From: Candidatus Saccharimonadota bacterium
Lineage (GTDB): Bacteria > Patescibacteriota > Saccharimonadia > Saccharimonadales > AQU-01
Length of the DNA stretch: 36,056 nucleotides
Direction of reading: 5' to 3'
Assembly: GCA_018499905.2 (NCBI GenBank)
Contig: JAHBAU020000021.1
Span: 1 to 36,056, forward strand
Part shown: positions 15,072 to 21,982 of the stretch, one piece after another
Numbering within the stretch: the first letter of the stretch is position 1
Layout of the letters: each line of letters opens with the position of its first letter
Position numbers and translations under genes: made by a program
The notes under the pieces: model-generated
Told to the model about the DNA's origin: nothing
The model's database searches: none
Seen by the model: only the letters and a program-made list of their open reading frames with translations

Positions 15072-15934
15072 ATTCCCTGTTGCAATTTATTGAAAATTGC
15101 TTTGAGTTCGGCGTCGGATTTGTAGCGAATTTCAAGGCGGCCGCCTTTGGCCATCGGCTTAATACTAACTGGTACGCCAAGCTGCTTCTCTAGGCGTTTG
15201 GTTTCCGGCGTGCTGCTGGTGACTTTTGCCCGAGCCGCCGTGGTTGTGGTGGCGCCACCCTTGTGGGCGACAGCAAACTGCTCGGCCTGCCGGACAGTCC
15301 AGTGATTTTTGATAATCAGTTTTAATAGCTCCTCTTTGACCGTGTCATCTTTGATGGCCAGGATGGCACGTGCATGACCTTCGGTAATCGTGCCTTCAGT
15401 TAGAGCTTTTTGAGCCGATGATGGTAACTGTAAGAGGCGCACCAGGTTACTGATGGTGGCCTGGGCTTTGCCCAACCGCTCAGCAATCGTTTCGTAATCA
15501 ATATTGAACTGGTTGTGCAGCTGGTAAATCGAAGCTGCCTGCTCTAATGGTTTCAGATCCACGCGCTGGACATTTTCGACGAGCGCAATTTCTAGTTGTT
15601 CGAGTTCTTCTGAGGTACGAACAATAGCCGGGAGAGTCTTAAGCCCGGCCTGCTTGGCAGCACGATAACGCCGTTCGCCGGCGACGATAGTATAACTATC
15701 AGGTGTCTTACCAGGAGTGACAACAATCGGCTGCAGAATGCCGTACCGCTTGATCGATGCTGCTAACTCATTTAGAGCGGCCGCATCAAAGGTTTTGCGA
15801 GGCTGGTCAGGATTAGGTGTAATCGCCTCGACAGCCAGCTTTTGGATTCGTTCGGTTTCATCAACTAATATAGAACTGTCGAAATTCTGTGGCAATAAAG
15901 AATCAAACCCTTTGCCAAGTCCGCCTTTTGTCAT
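15056..15934 (-). CDS. parB: Chromosome partitioning protein ParB (Spo0J type)
   Basis: ParB is a CTP-dependent DNA clamp that loads at parS and spreads to form the segregation complex. The N-terminus (GGLGKGFDSLLPQ) is typical of the chromosomal group. The CTP-binding domain has GERRYRAAKQAG (86-97) and LVENVQRVDLKPLEQA (about 119-134). The helix-turn-helix is at about 150-175 (ETIAERLGKAQATISNLVRLLQLP), and a C-terminal dimerisation region follows. The length of 292 is normal. Its ATG overlaps the parA stop (ATGA). The last four residues (GYRL) and the stop codon are encoded by the right arm of the inverted repeat, so the native C-terminus was probably altered by insertion. Confidence 0.96.
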   Translation of the reverse strand: MTKGGLGKGFDSLLPQNFDSSILVDETERIQKLAVEAITPNPDQPRKTFDAAALNELAASIKRYGILQPIVVTPGKTPDSYTIVAGERRYRAAKQAGLKTLPAIVRTSEELEQLEIALVENVQRVDLKPLEQAASIYQLHNQFNIDYETIAERLGKAQATISNLVRLLQLPSSAQKALTEGTITEGHARAILAIKDDTVKEELLKLIIKNHWTVRQAEQFAVAHKGGATTTTAARAKVTSSTPETKRLEKQLGVPVSIKPMAKGGRLEIRYKSDAELKAIFNKLQQGIGYRL

Positions 15935-16695
15935 GATGTTCTCCTCTCAAACTCTTTGGTCAGCGCTTTATAGGCGCGCGCACCCTTACTCCACTTGTCG
16001 TGCTCTAGAATGGTTTTGCCATAGCTCGGCGCTTCGGCCAAACGCACGTTGCGCGGCACGACTGACTTATACAGTTTATCGCCAAAATGCTTCTCTAGCT
16101 CATCGACAACCTGCTGTGCTAGGCTGTTGCGGCCATCAAACATAGTGACGAGCACACCATTCAGCTCTAATTTCGGGTTCAAACCCGCCCGGACACGCTG
16201 CACAATATCAAGCAGCTGCCCTAAGCCCTCGAGCGCAAAATACTCAGCCTGCACCGGAATCAAAACTTCGTGCGCCGCCGTTAAGGCGTTAATGCTCAGC
16301 AGCCCCAGCGACGGCGGACAATCAATCAAAATGTAGTCATAGTCCAATGGTTCAAGCGCTTGTCGCAAGCGATATTCACGGGCAGTTTCGCCGGCAATGT
16401 CAACTTCGGCAGCAGCTAACGCAGCGTTAGCACCAACCAACCACAAGTTGCCAAGGCCAGTATCAACAATCGCCGTGGCAATCGTTGTCGGCTGAAACAA
16501 AACTTCGTAAGTTGTCGTCGTAAGTGCCTGCTTATCAACCCCCAGGCCGCTCGTGGCATTGCCTTGCGGGTCCAAATCGACAACCAGCACTCGCTTGCCG
16601 TTCTTGGCCAGATACGCGGCCATGTTGATCACAGAGGTCGTCTTGCCTACTCCTCCCTTTTGATTTAGAACCGCAATAATCTTACTGGCGCTCAT
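15931..16695 (-). CDS. parA: Chromosome partitioning ATPase ParA (Soj type)
   Basis: ParA binds DNA as an ATP dimer and is released by ParB, which drives origin segregation. The deviant Walker A motif QKGGVGKTT is at residues 12-20, the switch strand has VLVVDLDPQGNATSGLG, and Walker B is YILIDCPPSLGLLSINAL. The 254-residue length and lack of an N-terminal DNA-binding extension place it with chromosomal Soj rather than type Ia plasmid ParA. It is translationally coupled to parB by a 4-bp ATGA overlap. The 96-bp gap to the divergent 16792 gene holds its promoter region. No convincing parS site is seen nearby. Confidence 0.97.
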   Translation of the reverse strand: MSASKIIAVLNQKGGVGKTTSVINMAAYLAKNGKRVLVVDLDPQGNATSGLGVDKQALTTTTYEVLFQPTTIATAIVDTGLGNLWLVGANAALAAAEVDIAGETAREYRLRQALEPLDYDYILIDCPPSLGLLSINALTAAHEVLIPVQAEYFALEGLGQLLDIVQRVRAGLNPKLELNGVLVTMFDGRNSLAQQVVDELEKHFGDKLYKSVVPRNVRLAEAPSYGKTILEHDKWSKGARAYKALTKEFERRTS

Positions 16696-16775
16696 GATGC
16701 TGCTTATTTACCCTCTTATGCCTGTTTATTTTACTCTCATTTCACTTAATAAAAGCATACCACGTGTTTGTTCGT

Positions 16776-16781
16776 TATAAT
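16776..16781 (+). promoter_or_regulatory. -10 box of the 16792-17415 gene, near-leaderless
   Basis: A perfect TATAAT lies 10 nt before the ATG at 16792. No good -35 hexamer is visible at 16-18 bp. Confidence 0.55.
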
Positions 16782-16791
16782 ATATGACAGA

Positions 16792-17415
16792 ATGCGTAGT
16801 CTTGAGAATATTAAAGAGTTGCTAACCCCGTCGTTTGCCAGTGCAACGACCGTGATTGGCGCAACCGTAGTTTTTCTAGGTGGAGCAACCTTTATCACTA
16901 GCAGCGATAGTGGCGCGTTGTATGAGTGGCTATTTGGTGAAACTAGCTCAGCTAGTCAAATTGAGACCGCCAAAAGTGCCCTGCAAACCGTCAATGACAC
17001 CGTGCTTGGCAACAGCACACTGAATCAGCTGTTATTCTTTGTTTTATGGGCCCTTATTGGCTTGGCAGTCTATGTCATTATCGCCGGCATCAACCGTGAA
17101 GTCAGCAGCGTCAGCGAAGATCTCGAGGATATGGTCGGCAAGAACACCCACACCGATGAGATCCGGCATGAAATCATCACCAAAGCAATTTTACGCATGG
17201 TATTCATCGCCTGTTGGGGTATATACGCCGTTTTCTCGGTTCGTATCTATCTGCCGTTTAGTTTCTTATGCGCCCGCATTGGCGGCACCCAGCTCAGCGA
17301 AATATCTGGCTGGCTATTTATTCTGGCTGGCACATTAACGATGCTGTTATCACTGCATATGCATGTAGTATTTGCTCGTCTCGTCATGCTTAAGACGAGA
17401 TTGTTTGAAAACTAA
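16792..17415 (+). CDS. Four-TM membrane protein, unknown
   Basis: Not recognised; 208 residues from the ATG at 16792 (MRSLENIKELL). An upstream in-frame start at 16768 lies before the -10 box and is rejected. There are four hydrophobic segments: about 18-36 (ATTVIGATVVFLGGATFI), 80-100 (LLFFVLWALIGLAVYVIIAG), 138-160 (VFIACWGIYAVFSVRIYLPF) and 178-196 (GWLFILAGTLTMLLSLHMHV). A polar loop with acidic residues and His (about 103-130) lies between the second and third. It is divergent from parA. The arrangement of a small membrane protein with a cytoplasmic loop gives no functional clue. Confidence 0.75.
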   Translation: MRSLENIKELLTPSFASATTVIGATVVFLGGATFITSSDSGALYEWLFGETSSASQIETAKSALQTVNDTVLGNSTLNQLLFFVLWALIGLAVYVIIAGINREVSSVSEDLEDMVGKNTHTDEIRHEIITKAILRMVFIACWGIYAVFSVRIYLPFSFLCARIGGTQLSEISGWLFILAGTLTMLLSLHMHVVFARLVMLKTRLFEN

Positions 17416-17502
17416 ATACGGCTCCTCTGGCCAATTGGCAAAAACTTCAGTATGTTAAACTAAGCATGTAATTCTAGTGGGTGGGAATTTGGAGCATTTG
17501 CT

Positions 17503-17724
17503 ATAAAGTCCCACATCCATTATCAGCACAATTATGGTTCACGGCGAAAACGTAATACGGGCATCTTTAGCCTTATCATCGTTGCTGTTCTGAGTTTTAG
17601 TGCCGGCCAGCAACTAAAATCAGCCTATGCTTATCAGATTGATACCCTCACCAGAAGACTAGTTGACAGCACTCCGGTCGCTAGGCCAAAGCCAGACATC
17701 AATAAAGCAATGTTGAGCAACTAA
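17503..17724 (+). CDS. Possible small membrane protein lacking a standard start codon
   Basis: An open frame from 17464 to the TAA at 17722-17724 encodes a credible small membrane protein. It has a basic N-terminus (HNYGSRRKRNTG), a hydrophobic helix (IFSLIIVAVLSFSAG) and a polar tail ending RPKPDINKAMLSN. No ATG, GTG or TTG occurs in frame before the helix. The best placed initiator is an ATA at 17503 with GGAG 8 nt upstream (73 residues). It may use this rare start, be a decayed or frameshifted gene, or not be a gene. It fills most of the otherwise empty 17416-17784 gap. Confidence 0.4.
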   Translation: MKSHIHYQHNYGSRRKRNTGIFSLIIVAVLSFSAGQQLKSAYAYQIDTLTRRLVDSTPVARPKPDINKAMLSN

Positions 17725-17784
17725 TGACAGCTTTTAGAGAAAAGCTTCACTACTTTAATCATTTGCCAAGCTGATACACTAAAG

Positions 17785-18171
17785 TTACGACGAGCTAAGA
17801 TTGCCGACGACTTCAAGCTGATCAAGCATTTTGCGGCCATGTGGTGATTTGTCGATTACGTTCGACATGTCTGCGCCACAGCGGGCCTGACCTTCACTGG
17901 TGGTATGCTCACCATTATCCCAATTCATACTTTCTGAAAGATCATACACCTTTCCATCAACCGCTACCCAGCAGTTTCGACCACTCTTACCATCTGCTTC
18001 GAGCAACTGTGCAACACTGATTACTTCAGATCCACTCGTAGCTTTTTTTGATTTTGGTTGACTGGTAGTCACCACCAACGCACCCATTAGCAGTACAACT
18101 ACTGTAATACCTATAGTCCATTTAATGATGAAGTAGGTGGCAACACCTTTTAGAAACGTTTTTGGTTCCAT
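17785..18171 (-). CDS. Membrane-anchored cytochrome b5-like domain protein
   Basis: The ATG at 18171 (MEPKTFLKGV) is preferred. A TATTAT box lies 9 nt upstream, and the longer frame to 18240 would overlap the preceding gene. The 128-residue product has one transmembrane helix at about 12-36 and a C-terminal cytochrome b5-like (heme/steroid-binding) domain at about 50-125: VAQLLEADGKSGRNCWVAVDGKVYDLSESMNW, then GEH and SPHGRKMLDQLEVVG. H89 and H111 are 22 residues apart, close to the spacing of the two axial heme ligands in cytochrome b5. A Cys pair (C67, C98) could form a disulfide. Heme binding is inferred only. It follows the Cys/His-rich gene on the same strand. Confidence 0.8.
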   Translation of the reverse strand: MEPKTFLKGVATYFIIKWTIGITVVVLLMGALVVTTSQPKSKKATSGSEVISVAQLLEADGKSGRNCWVAVDGKVYDLSESMNWDNGEHTTSEGQARCGADMSNVIDKSPHGRKMLDQLEVVGNLSSS

Positions 18172-18180
18172 GCTGTCTAA

Positions 18181-18186
18181 ATAATA
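18181..18186 (-). promoter_or_regulatory. -10 box of the cytochrome b5-like gene
   Basis: The minus strand reads TATTAT 9 nt before the chosen ATG at 18171; no strong -35 is present. It also supports the shorter start over the one at 18240. Confidence 0.45.
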
Positions 18187-18200
18187 CCATCCTTTAAGAT

Positions 18201-19304
18201 TTAAAAAGTCTTGTAGTATTCCGTTCCAGTTGTTTGACATAGCTGTCGTAGCGGTTCACTACCGAGCGAGTCGCACAATACGTTTGCTTGATCCATGTTA
18301 TGAAAATATGAAATGAAATCTTTGACAGCCCCAACGATGCAGTTACTCTGTGCGTCATAAGTCGTGCCCTTAAGGCAAAGCTCTTTTGTTTTGCTCGGAT
18401 CACTGGTGGTGCTGCCTGAAGCATCCCGTCCTATGCTTTGATAACAAGTTGCCACGAATTGTTGCTCGATGGCTTCGCATTGCATAAACACTGTCTCAAA
18501 ATTGTATTCAGCCAGTTTTAGAGCATACGAAGTTTGCATGAGATAACATTGGTTCTTAAATGTATTCCCCACAGCTGTGCAGGGATACATCGGCTGATCT
18601 TTGAACAAATATTTTGTACCATGGTCTTCATTGTCTTCACTCATGATGTTTTCCATAAAGACCCCACCGTAGCACGACTCTTGCTCCCACCACTCCGACA
18701 TTTTTTGGCAGAGGCTTAGTGATTCAAATAATTCAATGTCGGTCAGACCCATCACTCCATGCCCCAAGCCATGGACACAATTAAAATGATAGAAACTGTA
18801 GGGCTGCTCCTGTTTTAACTTGTCGCATATGGTCGCAATATTCTGGAAAACATAATCTTTGCCAAGGCTTGCTGTCATGGCTTCCATAACCCCGTGGTAG
18901 TACCCCGACCAACAGAAGTTATCACCATAGCGATACGATTCGCCAATGTCGTTATATTTCGTCGCGGCCGCCCGACCGATGCGGTGCGCGAACTGATGGC
19001 ATTGACTTACAACATAGGGTTCCTTGGCGTAGGCATCTTTGAGATCGGCAAAGGCTACGGCCGGCGAATCCTCTCGCGTCAGGGTACGCAATCTGTTATC
19101 CCAACATTTGAAGTCGGTTGATTGGGCCGTCCCCAAGCAAATTGGTGCTGTACTTGCGACTGTGCTGGGGCGCAAAATAGTATGTCGCACAATATATACA
19201 TTGGCGGCAACAAAGGCTGCCGTAATCACTAGTAACATCAAGGGCTTTTTAGCAACTCGTGCTAGGTAGGTTTTGGGCTGCACTGCCCTTTTCTTGATCT
19301 TCAT
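18201..19304 (-). CDS. Secreted or anchored Cys/His-rich protein, unknown family
   Basis: The start at 19304 (MKIKKRAVQP) is chosen because a perfect TATAAT lies 10 nt upstream of it; the frame is open 33 nt further, but that start would precede or overlap the box. The product is 367 residues: a basic start, one hydrophobic helix at about 20-38, then a large extracytoplasmic region with 16 cysteines. Repeated Cys/His motifs include CHQFAHRIGRAA, FCWSGYYHGVMEA, NCVHGLGHGVMG and SCYGGVFMEN. I believe I have seen similar motif sets in uncharacterised CPR and archaeal proteins, but I cannot name a family. The paired cysteines suggest disulfides, and the conserved His a metal or heme site. The next gene is cytochrome-b5-like, which hints at a shared redox or heme role. 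Confidence 0.75.
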   Translation of the reverse strand: MKIKKRAVQPKTYLARVAKKPLMLLVITAAFVAANVYIVRHTILRPSTVASTAPICLGTAQSTDFKCWDNRLRTLTREDSPAVAFADLKDAYAKEPYVVSQCHQFAHRIGRAAATKYNDIGESYRYGDNFCWSGYYHGVMEAMTASLGKDYVFQNIATICDKLKQEQPYSFYHFNCVHGLGHGVMGLTDIELFESLSLCQKMSEWWEQESCYGGVFMENIMSEDNEDHGTKYLFKDQPMYPCTAVGNTFKNQCYLMQTSYALKLAEYNFETVFMQCEAIEQQFVATCYQSIGRDASGSTTSDPSKTKELCLKGTTYDAQSNCIVGAVKDFISYFHNMDQANVLCDSLGSEPLRQLCQTTGTEYYKTF

Positions 19305-19314
19305 ACTACCAGCT

Positions 19315-19320
19315 ATTATA
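19315..19320 (-). promoter_or_regulatory. -10 box of the Cys/His-rich gene, near-leaderless
   Basis: The minus strand carries a perfect TATAAT 10 nt before the ATG at 19304. The -35 region is poor. Confidence 0.55.
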
Positions 19321-19435
19321 TAACCCCCGAAAAGCAAAACCTACATTTTTGGCTAAGCCTGACGATTAAAAATTGCTGTTTTCTGCTTCGCGACGCATTA
19401 TAAGCATTAGTACTATGCGGCTAGCTTGATAGTCA

Positions 19436-21310
19436 CTAGCCTAGGTGTGGGACTAGGGAGCTTGGTGGTGCCGATGAAGTTGGTGCAGGTGCGATCGTCG
19501 ACGGAGCCGTGGTTGTAGTTGTTGGACTTGGTGGTGTTGTAGTCGGGATCGTGGTTGGTGGTGGCGTTGTGGTGGGCGGAACAGTTGTTGGCACTGGCGG
19601 CGTGTCTGTCGCCTGCTCAACGAGGGTTATCGTACCATTGGCAATGATAATTTCGTATGTCGTCCAATCTGCCGGCGCATTATCGATACCTTCACCTACG
19701 ACCACGGTTTCGCCTTCGGGAGTGACAAATTGCATGCCGGTCAGATAATCGGGATACTCTGGCGTGGTGCCAACAGAAGTAACTTCGCCAGTGGTTGCGC
19801 CAAATAAAGTGTCTTGGGTCAAGCCGGCGGCTGCCCGGATTGTCACCCGATGTTCTGAACCGGCTGGGAAGAACTGAACAGTACCCATGTCTAGCTGGTC
19901 ACCACCGACGTTTTGTCCGTAAAGTATGGTGTTGCCTTGTTCGTCGGCATGAAATACTGGTTGATAGACATTGCCATATATAACACCTTCGCTATTAACC
20001 AATCGATCATTCGTGACTGGCAGCACAGCGCGCAGATAGGGTTTTTCGACTGAAGTATCTTGTAGCTGCTCACGGGCAGAAGCGGTGATCGCAGCAATTT
20101 CTTCAGGGTAGAGTTCATCCAGGTTGGTATTCTCAATTGTAACTAGGCGCATGTCTAGGCTGTCGGTCGGAGGCTCAACGAAGACAATTGTTCGAATGTC
20201 CGGACGGTCCAGATTAACCCGTAGATTTGTTTGTAGAATTTGAGTTAAACCAAATTGCCCTTCCTGGTGACTAACTGGCTCTCCTCTAGATATGGTACCG
20301 CCGTTTTTGCCGTTAGGCGTGAGCAGCTGACCACCACTGTTGCCAGGCCCAACAAGAGTACCGTCAGCGCTAGTGGAAGCGACATAGACATCGAGTTCGC
20401 GCGGACTTCCGTCACCTAGTGGCTGGGAACCGATGTAGATCAGGGAATTTTCTTGTCGTGAATCAGTTGAGGTTGCCTGTTCAGCAGGAAAGCCGGAAAC
20501 ATAAGCTACGTCTCCCTGCTCTGGTCGCTGATCGGCCAACTGGTCGGCATAGGCATCAAGGACTGTTTGCGGATCAACGCCTTCTGCAACAGCGAGGGCG
20601 ACATCTTCGCCACCTTCTGGTATAAGAAATCCAGCAATGGTAGCGACTGTCTCCATATCACCGACCGTTTCGCCTTGCTGCATAGTCAATGCACCGTTGT
20701 GCTCAACAACTGCTCCATCTTCTGCAGACAGTATTTCGGATGACAACTGGTGAGCTGACAGCGCACCGCCAACAATCTGGTCTTCGACTGTTAACAGCCC
20801 GCCGCTGCTCGCTCTTCCATCTATATTGAGATAGAAGGTGCGTTGTGCGAGCCTCTCGCTGACATTGCCAGGAATTGGCTCGAACCCAGGAAGCTCAAAA
20901 AGCTGCTTCACTTCGGTGGTTGTAGTGGTTTCGGGTGCAGGCGTGGTTGCCACATCAGTGGTGGCTGGGGCTTCTGTTGGCGCCGGTGCGGCAATTGTTG
21001 TTGGCGCAGCCGTGGTGGTCGATGTTGAGCTAGTGGTAGATGGAGGCCGAGTAGTAGTCGTAGACGTTGTCGTCGTTGCCTCAGTGGTGGTCACCACAAC
21101 CGGTGCCGTCATCTCGGGTATAGTTTGTGGTGGCATGGTGCCATCTGCCGCCTGGGCGGCCGGGTCGGCATCAGTATCACCGCTACGCAGACCTTCGTAA
21201 AGCCCGCCGGCAACTACTGTCGTGGACACCAGTGCCGCCAACGGGACTATCGCCCGTCGCAGTCGTGACGGCTGATGTCCTGGTACCGGTGGTTGTGGGG
21301 CTCTATCCAT
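19436..21310 (-). CDS. Anchored mucin-like protein with divergent trypsin-like domain
   Basis: A 624-residue extracytoplasmic protein. A basic cytoplasmic start is followed by one hydrophobic helix at about 19-38 (no obvious cleavage site) and a Thr/Ser/Pro-rich stalk at about 60-135. A globular region of about 420 residues follows, and a second Thr/Pro-rich tail runs from about 560 to the end. In the globular part a trypsin-like triad can be traced: H187 in GGALSAHQL (compare LTAAHC), D236 in EDVALAV (compare DIALL) and S325 in GPGNSGGQLL (compare GDSGGPL). A serine protease is therefore likely but not proven. The stalks, with runs such as TTTSTTTT, may be glycosylated. It neighbours the giant surface protein, a possible substrate. 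Confidence 0.6.
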   Translation of the reverse strand: MDRAPQPPVPGHQPSRLRRAIVPLAALVSTTVVAGGLYEGLRSGDTDADPAAQAADGTMPPQTIPEMTAPVVVTTTEATTTTSTTTTRPPSTTSSTSTTTAAPTTIAAPAPTEAPATTDVATTPAPETTTTTEVKQLFELPGFEPIPGNVSERLAQRTFYLNIDGRASSGGLLTVEDQIVGGALSAHQLSSEILSAEDGAVVEHNGALTMQQGETVGDMETVATIAGFLIPEGGEDVALAVAEGVDPQTVLDAYADQLADQRPEQGDVAYVSGFPAEQATSTDSRQENSLIYIGSQPLGDGSPRELDVYVASTSADGTLVGPGNSGGQLLTPNGKNGGTISRGEPVSHQEGQFGLTQILQTNLRVNLDRPDIRTIVFVEPPTDSLDMRLVTIENTNLDELYPEEIAAITASAREQLQDTSVEKPYLRAVLPVTNDRLVNSEGVIYGNVYQPVFHADEQGNTILYGQNVGGDQLDMGTVQFFPAGSEHRVTIRAAAGLTQDTLFGATTGEVTSVGTTPEYPDYLTGMQFVTPEGETVVVGEGIDNAPADWTTYEIIIANGTITLVEQATDTPPVPTTVPPTTTPPPTTIPTTTPPSPTTTTTAPSTIAPAPTSSAPPSSLVPHLG

Positions 21311-21389
21311 AAAATAATGGTCGTTTTCTAAATGATTAATGCTGATTGTTTTTGTTTTATGCCCGCTTGTAGTTGGGCACCTTATATAT

Positions 21390-21417
21390 AATCTATCATA
21401 ATTAGTAGAAATGTCAA
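21390..21417 (-). promoter_or_regulatory. Promoter of the mucin-like protease gene
   Basis: The minus strand has a perfect -35 TTGACA (21412-21417), a 16-bp spacer and -10 TAGATT (21390-21395). This leaves a leader of roughly 75 nt, unlike most genes here. A small hairpin (GCCC with GGGC, 21361-21378 region) lies in that leader. Confidence 0.55.
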
Positions 21418-21461
21418 TGACTAATCTCGTTTTTCAAACCCGTGACCGTTCCTAGATGGTG

Positions 21462-21467
21462 TATGAT
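21462..21467 (+). promoter_or_regulatory. -10 box of the 21479-21982 gene
   Basis: TATGAT lies 11 nt before the ATG at 21479, again pointing to a very short leader. The -35 is not convincing. Confidence 0.4.
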
Positions 21468-21478
21468 ATGAAGTATCT

Positions 21479-21982
21479 ATGGGGGTGTCAAAAAGACGAA
21501 TATTCATACTTGCACCGTTGGGGTTGGTGCTGATAACTACGGGTTTTGCTGTGGCTTGGTTTGTGTTGCAGCCACGGGACAAAACGAGTTCGTCCAACAC
21601 GCAGGAAACTAAAACCTTCCAGGTGCTGGCCGCTCAGACAAGTCTTCCCTTGTATGCGACAAAAAATACGACCGCTTATAAATTTAAGGATGCGGTTGTA
21701 GCTGATGAGACGATCGTAATTGCCACCTATGAGACAAACAAAGGTGACATTACCGTTACCAATCAACCAAAGCCGACTGTCGACCCTTTTCTTACTATTG
21801 AGCCAGTCGATAAATTCGCAACTAGTATCGGGGATGCTCGACTCTATCCTGATGATCAACAAGAACCGTACATTGTGGTGTATGCCCCGCTTACCTGGCT
21901 AGTTATTCGTAGCAGTTCAGAACAAATCGGCTCAAATGATCTCAAAGCTTTTGTGCTGAGCCTTGCAGCAACAACTAATTAG
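21479..21982 (+). CDS. Small membrane-anchored extracytoplasmic protein, unknown
   Basis: Not recognised; 167 residues. A basic start (MGVSKRRI) leads into one hydrophobic helix at about 8-30 (IFILAPLGLVLITTGFAVAWFVL), then a polar linker and an extracytoplasmic alpha/beta domain of about 120 residues. The domain has no cysteine. It could be an uncleaved signal-anchor protein. It is divergent from the mucin-like protease and convergent with the giant gene, whose stop codon overlaps its own (4-bp overlap), so there is no terminator between them. Confidence 0.65.
   Translation: MGVSKRRIFILAPLGLVLITTGFAVAWFVLQPRDKTSSSNTQETKTFQVLAAQTSLPLYATKNTTAYKFKDAVVADETIVIATYETNKGDITVTNQPKPTVDPFLTIEPVDKFATSIGDARLYPDDQQEPYIVVYAPLTWLVIRSSSEQIGSNDLKAFVLSLAATTN

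Noticed and set aside
16755-16772. Possible parS site (CACGTG core at 16761-16766) in the gap upstream of parA
   Set aside because: Only the central CACGTG matches; the flanking bases do not give the TGTT/AACA arms of the parS consensus, and CACGTG alone occurs often by chance.
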